A program made the translations under genes and the position numbers. Under the pieces are notes generated by a model that was not told the DNA's origin, did not search any database, and saw only the letters and a program-made list of their open reading frames with translations. Shown here piece after piece: positions 35,201 to 47,529 of a stretch of 64,000 nucleotides of DNA. How positions within the stretch are numbered: the stretch's first letter is position 1; every line of letters begins with the position of its first letter. Source of the DNA: Nephrocerus scutellatus (taxonomy: Eukaryota > Arthropoda > Insecta > Diptera > Pipunculidae); assembly GCA_947095585.1 (NCBI GenBank), contig OX352762.1:12007969-12071968 (forward strand), written 5' to 3'.

Positions 35201-37627
35201 ATGTTATTATGCGCCTTCATCGACATACAAGGCGCCTTTGACAACACTAGCTTCGAAGTAAATCAAACACAATCTAGATCAAGGGGCATCGACTCCTCTA
35301 TCATAGGATGGGTCATGAGCATGCTAAGAAGCAGGAAGATTCAAGCCTCACTCGGCGAGGAAATAATCACAATAGCGGCAACCAGAGGTCCACAAGGTGG
35401 TGTCCTATCGCCCCTTCTGTGGCTATTAGTGATGGATCAGCTGCTCGCCAGGCTAGAAAACAACGGCCTAACTAATATTAGCTATGCAGATGACCTAGTC
35501 TTAGTAGTTCGTGGCAAATTCGAGAGCACGATAACAGATCGCATGCAAATTGCTCTCAAACAAGTCAAAGAATGTTGCAAAGAGGTTGGACTAAGCGTCA
35601 ATCCTGACAAGATAGTTTGCACTCTATTCACCAAAAGACAAAAAGTAACGCTACCAGCAATACAATTCCAAGGCAAAACCCTTCAATTAATGCCAGAAGC
35701 CAAATATTTAGGGGTCGTGTTTGACAAAAACTGTCCAACCATCAGACCTAATGATAAAAACTACTAATTTCAAAAAGAATTTTTCGATTAAAATACCCGA
35801 TCGGAATCAAGTTGAAAATATCATAAGTACCATCCATCTGGTATACAGACGGATCAAAAACAAACACAGGAACCGGAGCAGGAGTATTCGGACCCAGAAT
35901 CACCCTACGAATACCCCTAGGTAGATCTCCAACAGTATTCCAGGCAGAAACTATAGCAATAGAAGCCTGCATCCTGGAATGTACTAAAAGAAAGTACAGA
36001 AGAACCGAGATCTATGTGATCTCAGACAGTCAAGCAGCATTGCTAGCATTAAAAGGTCCAGTCTTTTACTCTAAAACAACGTGGAGCTGTTTCCGTCACT
36101 TAGAAGAACTGGCCAAAAACAACAAAATCACACTTATGTGGTCTCCCGGATACTCAGGCATATCAGGAAACGATGCAGCAGACCTATGTGCAAGAGAAGG
36201 CGCAGAAGGAATTTTCACTGGCCCAGAACCCAGCATTGCCTATTCCAAATGCCATATCAATAGAATAAAAACAACCCATAAAAATTAAAAATTTTCATCT
36301 AAATTCTCTAATCGCAGAAATTGATATGGGAGCCCCTCGATCCTGGGCCATTTTTTTTTTATTGTAGAAGAAAATCATCGAAACAAACATTTGACATCAG
36401 ATGTTAAAATTGAAAAAGCTCAGATCATTTTATTCTGAGCACTTAGAGCACGCTCATACTCTGAGCAAATAAGAAACACGAACATTTATCTTGAGAACTC
36501 TTTGACTGCTCTGAACTAATTTATGAAAACGCCAAATGACAGAATATTGTGAAAACTTGTTGTTCTATCTGTAAGTTGATATCGACAAAAAAAAAACGAC
36601 ATCAATAAAAATACAATTCAGTATATAATAAAAATGAAGTTGAAGTAAGCATAAAACATGTATTTCTCGTTTCATTTGCTGGGTTCATTTGTGCGTGCGC
36701 TAAGATTTCTCTCTCTCTCTCCACCACCAACAAAACCATGCAGCGCAGCCGACATCGCAGCACACACCGCACACAGTCCATAAAGGGCGACGAATATCTG
36801 ATGCCAGTATAGATATTTAAAAAATGTATAAGGGCCTTGCGGCCGAACCCGGGACCCAATCACTACCAAATTTTCGAAAAAGTATTGTTTATTGGGTATA
36901 CACATGTGTTTAAAATTTGAAGAAAATCGGGTAAATTTTTTAAAATTTTTGTTTGGGAGCCCCCCGACCCCGCAGCCCGAGGGGCCTCAAAATTTAATAG
37001 AAAGTGTTGTCTCCGGAAATACACATGCGTGCAAAATTTCAATAAAATCGGGCCATGGGAAGTCGGTTAAAAATTGATCGCAAGAATCCACGACAGACGA
37101 CCGACGACCCACGGGCAAGTGAAGTTAATATAGAGAATTTAAAAATTAAAGAGTGGGAAAACGCTACTATCGAAGCGGAATGGAATTATTCGTCTGGGAT
37201 GAGACAAGCCAAGAAGCTTCTAAACTATAACATTAGTCACATCGACAGGGCCATCAAACTGGACTGGCCATACACTAAGAACACTAATCTGGTATATGAC
37301 AGGACATGGCCCATTCCATGACCATCTTTTGAAAATGGGCAAATCCCAATCGGACCGCTGCCGATTCTGCAACGAGGCAAAGGAAGCGTCAGAGCATATA
37401 CTCTTCGTATTCGTAGCCCTCACCCTGGAAAGAATAAAACATCTCAAGGCCTATACAGTTCTATGGCCGAATGCCAGACCAATCGCATTGTCAGATGTGG
37501 TGGCATTCACGAATGAACTGAGCAATCACATAATGTGGTAAAACGTCAGGGACGCACAATAGACCTAATGGTCGCAGTGCTCAGGGCTATTTAGCCCCAT
37601 ATAATAATAATAATAATAATAATAAAA
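35201..37627 (+). mobile_element. LOA-like non-LTR retrotransposon with RNase H and TAA tail, interrupted
   Basis: The RT (35201-35767) shows AFIDIQGAFDNTSF (motif A), GPQGGVLSPLLW and SYADDLVLVVRG (catalytic box near 35487), then EAKYLGVVFDKN. A frameshift near 35760 leads to the RNase H domain (about 35800-36270). All four acidic residues are visible: YTDGSKTNTG (Asp), QAET (Glu), SDSQAALLAL (Asp) and GNDAAD (Asp). The repeat at 36274-37140 splits the gene. Afterwards (37145-37540) it continues LTGHGPFHDHLLKMGKSQ and CRFCNEAKEASEHILF, where the last Cys of the knuckle is lost. The 3' end at about 37600-37627 is a TAA/ATA repeat tail. RT plus RNase H points to the LOA/I group; LOA is inferred from wording. 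Confidence 0.82.
36274..37140 (+). repeat. Dispersed repeat family R, copy 2, inserted in the LOA-like gene
   Basis: It shares both ends with copy 1: 'acccataaaaattaaaa' and 'gaagttaatatagagaattt'. It contains a partly duplicated block, each unit with a 'gagcccc' stretch, a TTGT stretch and 'acacatg(t/c)g': about 36840-36930 and about 36955-37050. The LINE reading frame resumes at its right end, which marks the insert boundaries to within a few bases. No clear target duplication is visible. Confidence 0.8.
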
Positions 37628-37629
37628 AT

Positions 37630-40199
37630 AATTAGGCATTGTATTTATTTTTGGATTTTATGGCAGATTTTTCACTACTTTCTTAAGTCGCTCATTAATT
37701 CTGGAAACTCCTATTTCAAGTTTAATTTATTGCATTTAATAATTTTTTATTCGCTCGTTCTACGTGTAACAATCAAAGCATATGTTTCTTTATTATTATT
37801 ACTGTTAATTAGCGTGGTCGTTATAGTATATTACAGAACGAGCAAGGAAAGTGGAGTTTATCGTGCGAGGTCGAAGCTTGACAATCTAACGAGTACGATG
37901 AGCACTTTTCTGCGAGTCGTGTACGCTGATTTTCACGCGTCCAATCCGGTGTTTCTGCTAAATCGAGAGAGAAGCAGAAATCACAAACGACAAACAAAAG
38001 AGAATTCTTGCTCATGCGCAATGTGTTCGCTGAGATTGTAGTAAATAACAAAATACGTTTATATCATAACATAACTAGTGTTGTTATGGGCTACTTTCGA
38101 GGCTAGTTTATAGCGCACGAAACAGTCACTTTCGTCTATGGGCGTGTGAAAAAATATTAAAGAGAGGAAAAGAAGCATTTGCATAGAGTCTTGCAAGTCC
38201 AATCTTTTGATAAAGATTACGAAGGATTACGTTAGCAGGATAACTTTATTCCTTTATTACTGGGACGAAAATGCAGTCGTTTCGTTTGTCAACTTTTTCG
38301 TTCGATTTTGAGAAGAACATTTCAGTCACCAATGAAGGAAGATTCTGCGCTCATAACCCATTTCTTACTCAAACTGAGATTTCTAGCTTCATCCACCTCC
38401 AGGAAACTCCAGTTGCCGATAACAGACTGAAATCAGAAATACCTGATAGGACTTTGAAGATTCTTTATAATTGGGAACTCTACCAAAACATCTGCAAAAT
38501 TAACCTTCATAATATTCTTTTTTATATACATACATATAAGATTATGGTGGCATGAGGCCATAATATGCCGCATGCTTCTATCTTGTATCTATATATTTAT
38601 TTAAGAGGCTAAATAAGAAATATGCGATAATTTGGGTTAAAATTTGAATTTTTCTCATTGGAATTTGAGCGCACAAGAAATTGTCTAAGAAGAAGAAGAC
38701 AAAAAAGATGAAAATGGAACAGATAGTCTGCGTTTGGATCTTCGAAAATGTATGACACAGCAAAAGCACAGAGAAATTCCATCGATGTTCAGATACAAAC
38801 AAATTATGTGAAGTAGAGTTAAGCGACGGAATATGAGATCTTGTACCCTGTCCTTTCACCTCATTGGGTTATCGCTGTTTACCATTTGACTTCGTTAGCT
38901 GCTGTCCTTTGTTGTGAGCAGGGAGGCAAACGAAAATATTTGCATCTAAATTCCTTTGCTCCTTTGATGGAAAATTATGTTGATGCTGAAAAACTGCGAA
39001 AGCTGCTAGAAAATTTCAAACAGTCTCTGATTTGTTTGGGAAATACTTGAGATAAATACCAAAGTGCTAATAGTATGACATAGCCGTACTTGGTAATGTC
39101 CCGTGCTGTCCCGCGTTTCAAGATAAAAGATTCATTATATTCATGACTTCGTTCATAAATTCCATGTTTTGCGTTCATCATTAGATGCTTAACAAATTCT
39201 CTTCAGGTATGCGTTATGTTTCGCGGTAAAAACAACTCTCGGTTTATTTATAATGTTATCAGAATCAAATACATACACTCGCTTAACTATCACGCTTCCT
39301 GTCGAAGCACCACTGCGCCAAAAAATTCCAATCAATAATTCATTTCCCATTATACTCTCGTATCCTTCCGTTTTTGTAGAAAACTAAAATGAAAATGAAA
39401 TCTGGATCAAAGGAATTTGCAATGGCGACGAGGACGAGGATATACTATATAAAATATAATGTCAGCAGATACAAGCGACAGTATTCATGGCCTTAACGGT
39501 GAATTCGATGGCAATCGAGGAGAGTAGATGGAGTATATCAACCGATGAGCGACTCTGTGGTAACGGCGTGGCAAGGAGATATTTGTTATGCAGCTGCAGC
39601 TGCACAGCAACAGCATCAGCGTCAAATGTTCCACCATTAAACTCGATTTAAATTTCTTCCTCTTTATCTTTTTATTTATTTTCTGAATTTCTGCATCGTC
39701 GTGCATCACTGAGTCCTTGATGCTTGGTATACGGTCGTTCTTGCTGTCTGATTGACCTAATTGTTTCGAGTGCAAGTGCTCTATGACTACGGCTATGCCG
39801 CCGGTGATGATGGTGATTGAAAGCGGCGTGAAGAGGTCGTCGCCGTCGTCATCGTCGGTGCAAGTGAGTTGAATTGATTTTTATTTCCGGCAGTTTCAAT
39901 ATTTGCGATTTGATGCATTTCCTTTTTAAGTTTATTTCTATTTTTATTATTATTCAAGGTGCTTTTGCCTTGAGCACCAACGATGATGATTTATTTCTTC
40001 TAAATGCTCTCTTTCAGGACTACGACAACGATGGTGATGGGGGGAGATGGCGATGGTGACGGCGTCAGTGACAGCTACTGCGACAACAACATCGACAGCG
40101 ACGGAAGTGAAAGTTCCATCTAATCTATGCGGTGTGTTCAAAGCGTTGACCTATTCAATGGATGACGTGACACCACCACCCATTTTCTCACGACAGCCG
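37630..40199. other. No gene recognised
   Basis: No known domain is visible. Open frames such as 38271-38555 (plus) are not recognised. Simple GAT/CGT-rich triplet runs lie around 39800-39860 and 40020-40100. Confidence 0.55.
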
Positions 40200-40750
40200 A
40201 TCACTTTCCACAACTATGTGTGGAGCCCCTCTGATGCTGTAGTGAAAGGATCTATCTGCCCCTTTTCCGCCTGTGCGTCCTCTTTCTCCTTAATTTGATC
40301 TTCTCTCGACTTCGGGAGTCAATGGAGATGGTAACGAGTGGACCACCCTCTTTTTGCCGACTTTCCACAACTCTATGTGGAGCCCCTTATTCTCCGCTTC
40401 GATCCTGGAGATAGATCTTTCCATTCCCTGCCGCTTTCTTCATGGGCGGAACAACCATATTATTATCGGCTTGGATATTTCCTTCCCGTCCTTCCTCATG
40501 AGCCTTCCATGTAGAATAAATCGAAGCGTGCGTCTTCAATCATGCCGCCGTTTTCCCATTAAAACTTTTGACCAGGATCATGCCAGGTCTGAAGTTAACG
40601 CCGTCGAAGTCAATTTTGACTTCCAAGCTCAGCGCTACCTCATACAGCATGGCTTCATCCAGAGTCATCAGGTATTCTTAGGTTGAGGTCTCCTCAGGAT
40701 CAAACTGGCGATCTTGGTCTATTTTGCCGCCTTCGCATAGCTGTACTACC
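40200..40750 (-). pseudogene. Possible DUF4780-like transposon ORF fragment
   Basis: The minus strand reads EVALSLEVKIDFDGVNFRPG followed by MILVKSFNGKTAA and a WKAHEEG phrase, then VVPPMKKAAGNGKIY. The G-M-I-L-V..C-like pattern with a later basic tail resembles proteins with DUF4780, a domain common in insect transposon ORFs. A stop follows EETST and another lies after KTAA. A 26-base phrase 'tttccacaactatgtgtgg...' recurs at 40205 and 40361. The family call is tentative. Confidence 0.35.
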
Positions 40751-42373
40751 AGTTGAGCACTGTGATACGAGTAGATCTGATGCACATGGACTCGAGGGCT
40801 TTGAAGACGTCTTGACTTTACTTGAAAAAAGTTGGCGGCCCTGTTTTCAGGTTTTCTGCAGCAGAAAGGAATTCGGAAATTGTTTCTATCGACCTGAAAG
40901 TAATTCCCAGACATTATGTTTAACTGGAGCTGAGTACTCTTATTCACTAATATGAAATAAAATGTTAACGAATAATCAAAAATTGAAGGATATTTTCGTT
41001 TAATAGATGATGAATGCGATTTGCATTAAAACAAAAAAAAAAAAAATACAAGTAACGTTTCCCGCTTGGGTAACGCTCGCCGGAAACCCAAGATGGGGTG
41101 TTACAAATTCAAAAAATTTCGGTATATTTTGAAAAATCAGGTGCTTTATTTATTTCCTTGCTTTTATCTGGTCGATTTTTAAGAGCGTATATATAACTAC
41201 TTACGACACTTAAGTAACAAATGTGTAAAGGGAATGTGTACTGGACTTGAGTTGGATTGCTTTAGCTGATGTGAACATTCATTACGTGTTATGTTGGCCA
41301 TAATGTGATTTTGGTCGGTTTCGTCAAATATTCGTTACCTTACGTGAGATTAAGCAAGATGTTAGTGAAGTGATACATTCGGTGTGGAATTTTGACAACT
41401 TAGAGAAATTGTGTGAAATGCAAGTAAATAGTTGCTAAAGATCATTATGGGTTAATTAAAGAATGAGAGAGATTAGCTAAGCTTTTCGTTCGGTTTTGTC
41501 GTGAAATTAATCCAACTGCAGCCAATTATAGTTGGCCCTTAAGAAATAATATAAATATATATATATAATTACGCATGCAAATTAACTACTAGCTACGATA
41601 TTTGGGTGTAAACAAAACGGGTGGTGACATATTTTATGAAGGCAATACCGAGAAGGTAAATATATACTAAATTCCATCAGGAGCTCGGCCAAAGCGGGAT
41701 AAAGAGAAACGAATGAGAACGTTGTTCTATGCGCTACTCAATCGGCACTCAAAAGAAAAATGTATTTCAGCTCTTCTAGTATCTCGCAAACATTCAAAAG
41801 GTTTGACTGAAAACGGAAAACCAAGTTGGTGGAGTAAGTTCACTCACTGGTCCTATTGCGGTGAAGTTGGTAAAGTAGCACAATTTTTGTTTGGTTTAGT
41901 ATCGTGCTTTGTTTTGAAAACCTGTATGGGAATCATATCGGCAAGAGGAAAAAAAAGAGTAACACCGACCTTTTGTTTTGTATTTTTTTTTTATAATTTG
42001 CAAACGCGTAAAGGGGTTTGCACGTTTATAATGCAGGCTATATGCTTGGTACAGCGTGGGCGTTAAGGAAAAGGAGGAGAAAAGAGGGTATGTCTATGAG
42101 CTAGTGCTTTGTATGCCTTTGGATCATAGCGATGTGAAAAGACAGAGCTTGGCCAAGCATTTCAAATACGTATTGTACGACTTAAGAACGAATCTCTGAA
42201 CTTAACTGTACGTCCGAACATTGGCTTGAGGATAAACTGATGGAGCATTTACAGCACCACGAGTATTGCGGTTGAATCCAAGGCGAGGTGACATGCAACT
42301 TGCTCTTCATCTTGAGCATCGCTGGATTAAGAAGTGACAAATCAGTGACAAGCTGGAAACGTTCCTGCGGTGT
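40751..42373. other. No gene recognised
   Basis: The 117-codon open frame at 41713-42066 (plus) is not recognised and is low-complexity in its second half. There is an A run at about 41031-41047 and an AT repeat at about 41550-41566. Confidence 0.5.
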
Positions 42374-43230
42374 TCAAACGAATCTATTGATTTCGCTATG
42401 GTTACGGGTTACGGCACTGATCATATTTATAGTACTATTTTGTATTTTATCTAGCTGATGCAAGGTTGTTATTGGAGTACCAGACCAGATATGACAATTA
42501 TACTTAAGCTTAGGGCAAAAAAAATCCTTGTAATACGCGCTTAATATACGTAGTTTCACATAAGAAATGGAAGGAAGTTCATCAAACTTATATGAGAAGC
42601 TGAGAGTAGTGTCGTCGGCGAAAGAATGAATTGGATTAGAAGTAATAGACAGGAGATTATTAATAAAAATGAGAAAGAGTATTGGGTACAAAACAGAGCC
42701 TTGTGGAACGCCACCATTATTGTGATGTAGTTTAGACTTGAAGCCGTCCAAGACAACTTGATTTGAGCGGTCCAAAAGATAGCGTCTAATCCAATGATGT
42801 AGTTTTTCATCGACACCATAAGCACCGATTTTGGACAAAGAGCTTGGTGCCAACTCTGTCAAATTCTTTGGAAATATCGAGTGCAATAGCTTTGCTTTTT
42901 TCAAATTGATTCAAAGACTGGTTCCACTGTTCGGTGGGATACGAGTATATCATTAGAACGTTGTCCACGAAACCCGTTCAAGATATTTCATGACCTGGAA
43001 ATTGATCAGCGTTTGCATGACCGTGGAAAGAATGGAAGTATGTGCTATGGATGGGTATAAAGAAGGAGACGATGGTTCGCCTTTTTTCGATATTGGCTGG
43101 ACAAAGGCTACTTTCCAACTTCTCGGAAAAAGTCCAAAAGAAGAACCCAATTCTGTTGCTATTATGAGGTAACTTTACTTATACAGCTTATAAAGCTGGT
43201 CGGTTTTGAACCAGCTGGGTGCTGGGTATA
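42374..43230 (-). mobile_element. CR1-like LINE, RT domain, broken
   Basis: The minus strand runs FPRSWKVAFVQPISKKGEPS (43120), HTSILSTVMQTLINFQVMKYLE (about 43030), a KAKLLHSI piece, then AYGVDEKLHHWIRRYLLD, NQVVLDGFKSK and GGVPQGSVLYPILFLIF. The catalytic box is HSFADDTTL near 42620. Then an internal jump leads to RILSAYYKDFFCPKLKYNCHIWSG and LDKIQNSTINMI, the thumb and C-terminal region. The region between FADD and the thumb is deleted. Frame breaks lie near 42950 and 42904. Confidence 0.82.
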
Positions 43231-45262
43231 GTCTGGATGACACACAGGCGTTTTCAATCATTATGCTATTCGGTTTTATACGGATATGGTTATAAACTCG
43301 GTATATTAGGTTAATGGTATGGCGTGTGACGATTGGAGTCACATGTACGCTGCTGCAAACGTTTATTATAAATCTAACTGTTGTTCGTTGCCATCACATC
43401 CTTAAATGAACCCGAAAGCGGTGTCATCATTGCCGTCATAGTTCAACATTAATTCGTGAGCACTGTAACCCGTACACACACGAAATTAACAAAGTATCTA
43501 AAGGACGACAACCTCTACTTTTATTGCGATAAAGTTATCTTAAATTCCGTTTATCGCACACGGATAAGAATAAAATATCTACACGGAAAGATCTCCATCT
43601 GTAAATATTTTAATTAATTTTGCTCCAAATCCAAGAAGTAAAATAAAAGAAACATAAAAAAAGATCAAGATTCATCGAAAATGGTACTCCAAGGAAGAAT
43701 AAATAGAAGAAGAAGATAGAGTGGAGATGGAGATTGCGAATGGCAAAAGTCACCATATTCGGTGGAACTTGGCAGAGATCATCCGCATCGATAAGATTGC
43801 TTTGTGACGATTCGTTAAATCGATGATTGGCCATAACATTGGCGATTAAGCTGAGCTGCCTATTAGAAGGACACACGGCGACTGTTTGTGTACAAATTTG
43901 CATAATAGCTTTTTGCCTGTCTGCTGTGTTCTATATATGTACGAGAACGAGTACGCGTATATACGTAAAGAAGAACACTTGTACGAGTGTTCAGTGGGGT
44001 GCACTTTACATTTGGTTTTGTTTTTCTCATCTGCTGTTGCTACTGAGAGGACAAAAAAGGTCGTCCTGGTGCGGGCGGCGCCGATGCCGATGCCGATGTC
44101 TTTATTGTTTTTTATTTCGATTGTTTGCTTTTTACGAGAAGATATTTTTATCACAAAAGAAGATTTCTTTTTTAGTCGTTGTGGTGGGTTTTTGGTTGCC
44201 GTTTAGATTGCCTCAGAGCGTATATTGCTCCCGGCTCAGCGTCGCATGACTTTACCCTGCAGCTGCAGATATAGTCGTAAATGCTATTAATCCGTTATGA
44301 ATATCACCCTCTGATGGCTGGTTCAGAATAATCAAAATGATGACAAGCGCACATAAATGACACAATGCTGCTTTCGTTTTAAAACTGAAGTTCATAACCA
44401 ATACCCAAAGCCATTAAAAAACGATCTAATTCTTGTCTATTGACCCTGGCTGTTGGCACGTGCCAACAATTTTCCGCTTTTCAGTTTTCCAAAAGGGATG
44501 TTTCTGTCATGTTTGTCGGTTTGCTATGCAAACAAATGATTCTTACCTTGATATATCGAGGAGATTTTAAGTGTGTGTGTGTATATATAAAAAGTAATCT
44601 CAAAACAAAAAGACAACAGATATAATAGCTATTTGATATCTTTATCAATTTTGATTGTTACTATTATTTTTTGTTTATTTTCTATCCAAACTAACGCAAG
44701 GGACTGAAATAGTAATCCGAGTTTATTATTTGAGCCTTAATAAGTCAGTCAATTATAATGATTCCCTTTTGCGTTTCGATTAAAAATGCCAACAGATAGT
44801 TGTGCAGATAGTTGAACCACAGCTGGTTATCCATTGTTTTGATTGCAGTTTGGTCTTAAAGGTAAAATGATGGACACATATCAGATCTGTGATCACAGAT
44901 CTGGCCAAAAAGTCCTTTTGATCGGTCTGGAAGAGCCGTAAACACTTTTTTTTTAAACTATAAGTTATTTTGCTACTCATCTTCCAGAAAACTTGTAGAA
45001 CAAAAGTTCGTTAGGAATGGAGATTTGGGTCCATTCATACGAGTTGCCGATGATCTCAGCTATCTTCCTTACCTTTAATCTTAGGCCAACCGTTATCGCA
45101 CTTGTTTCCTATGTTTTTCTATGTAGTTAAGGTAGATCGTCTTCCACAACAAGTGTCGCATTTAAGATACAATACAACGAAGTGATTTGGTACACACAAA
45201 ACACTTCATCACACACCGTACAACCAACACGTCTATACCAGCAATTTGGACCATCACTGGTA
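43231..45262. other. No gene recognised; two long perfect palindromes
   Basis: No coding motif is seen. A perfect 18-bp palindrome, TGTTGGCACGTGCCAACA (44451-44468), has a CACGTG E-box core. A perfect palindrome of 22 bp lies at 44882-44903, centred on TGATCA with CAGATCTG at both ends. Confidence 0.6.
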
Positions 45263-45272
45263 CACAGTTCAG

Positions 45273-45336
45273 TAGCCCAATCGACTAAGCTTCGGACTAC
45301 CGAGCGGCCGTTCCACCAAATCACAGGTTCGAAATA
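45273..45336 (+). repeat. tRNA-like segment with box A and box B
   Basis: TAGCCCAATCG (45273-45283) fits the box A consensus at 10 of 11 positions. GGTTCGAAATA (45326-45336) fits box B at 9 of 11. Their spacing is long, as in class II tRNAs. No acceptor-stem pairing was confirmed, so a SINE head or tRNA relic is likelier than a gene. Confidence 0.35.
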
Positions 45337-45408
45337 ACTCCAGCAGGGATAAAAAAAAAGAATGGAAACGTTGAAATAAAACCAACGATTAGTACTCAAA
45401 TTTATATA

Positions 45409-45456
45409 GAGCACAATGGTCGTCGGCAACGTCCGTCCGACTGTGGGTTCAAGTCA
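45409..45456 (+). repeat. Second tRNA-like segment
   Basis: GAGCACAATGG (45409-45419) fits box A at 10 of 11 positions and GGTTCAAGTCA (45446-45456) fits box B at 10 of 11. The spacing is about 7 bases shorter than in a normal tRNA. With the segment at 45273 it could form a dimeric SINE head. Confidence 0.35.
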
Positions 45457-45780
45457 CCTACATGGGAAATTTTCTTTTTGGTAATAAAACAAAAACATCA
45501 GTTGCCGTGTAATATCAAGCCGATTACAATGGGAATTACAATTGCATTAAGAGCTTGGTAGAAAATATCTTTTTCCAAAAAGGCACAAATGTAATTCCCA
45601 AACAACTTTTGCAAGCATACACAGATAATGCACAGCGAAATTCCATATTGTGTGGAGCGATACTACTATCACAGCAGTGACTCCCGCATTTTAGAACTTA
45701 GCTTCCAATACAGTTCAGCATTCAACTCCTGATCTCTTGATCATATTTCTAGAAAACCTTTTTGATCAGGTTCTAACAAG

Positions 45781-46020
45781 TAGTTTAGTGAAGCTGCAAG
45801 TGCAAGCCAGCGACACTTCTCTGCTCCCCGACCCTGTTTAACCGTCTTCTGCTAACTGCACGCTACTGTAGTCAGTACAGCCAGTACTACACTTGCCTTT
45901 CTAAGCAGTTTAGTGAAGCTGCAAGCGCAAGCCAGCGATACTACTCTGTTTCGACCCTGTTCAACCGTCTACTGCTACCTGCATGCTACAGTAGTCAGTA
46001 CAGCAAGTACTACACTACAC
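45781..46020. repeat. Tandem repeat, period 125 bp, two units
   Basis: Unit 1 starts 'tagtttagtgaagctgcaag' at 45781 and unit 2 starts 'cagtttagtgaagctgcaag' at 45906. They stay alike to the end, sharing 'gtagtcagtacag' and 'agtactacac'. No frame is preserved between them. Confidence 0.85.
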
Positions 46021-46137
46021 TAGTCCAAACTTCGCCTGTGTGATGTGATGTACGGTCAAACGACACCCTCGACCTGTCGACATACCGACCAAACCCATAT
46101 TAAGTTTATTATTAGTATAGTAAATAATTCTTTAAGA

Positions 46138-46290
46138 ATGTTATTATTATCATCAAAAACACATACAAAAATATAAACAAAATCATCTTTTAATTTGTAA
46201 CACACCGCCGAGAATCGAACCCTGGGTGACCAGCAAGCGTCACCCGATAAGGACGTGTATGACTCGAACTAATTGCGACAAAGAAATGAA
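46138..46290 (-). repeat. Candidate tRNA-derived SINE of another family
   Basis: On the minus strand, box B-like GGTTCGATTCT (46221-46211) sits in an arm CCAGGGTTCGATTCTCGG that can pair. A weaker box A-like TAGTTCGAGTC lies upstream at about 46269. The segment ends in TGATAATAATAAC (46150-46138), a TAA-type tail. It is about 150 bp and unlike the 22.5 kb SINE. Confidence 0.4.
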
Positions 46291-46738
46291 ACTTTGCAGA
46301 GTAACTTTTGGAATGTTGGAAAATAAAAGGGGAGAAGTACTATTTAATAATAACGTAATCTATCTTTTCGTTAAACACATATAATAACAGATCAGATCTG
46401 TTCGCAAAAGTGACCTTTTTTTGTGCTCTCATATGTGCGGACTGTCGTTATTAGTTAGGCATTAAAACAAGAAGTATTTTTTCCAGGTTTCTTAAATCAA
46501 TACTTCCATCCTTACGCCCATGCTTGCTCCTATTCCCTTAATTAAAACAGAATTTAACCGGATCCATATTACTAATAAAAAATGAAGAGGTCAACAAATT
46601 CAATGGTCGCACAAACGGATGTCTACTGCGGTATGGTATGTTTTGACTCAATCAGCTGTGGCAATATCAGCTCCAACAAACGACGTCGGTTTAAGTCAGC
46701 TAGAAGTGGTGGTTTCCACCAATGATCGTCTGATTAAG

Positions 46739-46980
46739 CCAGTACTTGAATGAACTCATAGTGGATTGGTCCTCGTGCCGTTACATCAAAGTCTCGGATT
46801 ACTTGGTTGAACACCAGGCTTACGAAGACGCAAGATAGTACATTGATTTTTCTGAACCCGTTGTGTAGGCCCGTTAAATAGGCTTTTTAATCATCCGGAT
46901 ATCTTTGATTGCCTCATAATATTGGTTATAAACATAAATAATCGTGTCTGTTTATTTGGGTCACTACACAGTTCTACTGG
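46739..46980 (-). mobile_element. RTE-like RT fragment, strongly diverged
   Basis: This aligns by eye with 4512-4740 of the first RTE-like copy: 'ccagtacttgaatga' against 'ccagtatctgaatgg', 'gtctcggat' in both, and 'tcgtgtctgtttatttggg' against 'tcgtgtcagtttatttggg'. Many point changes and small indels mean no frame is left. It covers the QGD-to-YVDD region. Confidence 0.75.
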
Positions 46981-46984
46981 GAGT

Positions 46985-47528
46985 AGTTCTTAAGTTTTAA
47001 ACTATATGCACTTTTGCCTCCTTACACTAGATATAAAACGTTTATATTTTCTTTAGAAAGTGCGATGGCGAATGCATTTTTAGCAACTTTTTCAGGCCGA
47101 GATGATAGAACTGCTGCTTCGAAAAGACTTGTACTCGAAACTTGCAGCTATTTGGAACTCTCAAGAATACTGTACAGTTACTAAGTTAGGAGAGGTAAGA
47201 AGGTAAAGTAATGTACCGCATGTAGTCACAAATCAGGTCAAAATCCCTTGAATCGGTTTTAAAGATCTTGGTGAACATTATGGAAGAACCATTGGTTGTC
47301 ACTGGCCTGATGAGCTGAATATAATATATTATGAAAAGAGTGAAAGTCCGTTTGTTTGGTGCACTTTCTTTTTGTTTTATCGATCGAATTGATTTAGCCT
47401 GCTATTGTCTTTAACTTCTTGAGAAATATATTGTCGAAGTGAAAAGATAACAGACATGATATATCATCGGGAATATTTTCCAAAAAAAGAAAGAAAGAAG
47501 ACTTTATCTGTATAAGCATAAGTTCCCG
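46985..47528. other. No gene recognised
   Basis: No motif is recognised, except a weak Jockey-thumb-like block at about 47290-47390 ('tcactggcctgatgagct' also occurs at 21830). Confidence 0.4.
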
Positions 47529-47529
47529 G

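Noticed and set aside
45273..45456. Functional tRNA genes
   Set aside because: The box A/B spacing is too long in one and too short in the other, and no complete cloverleaf could be drawn.
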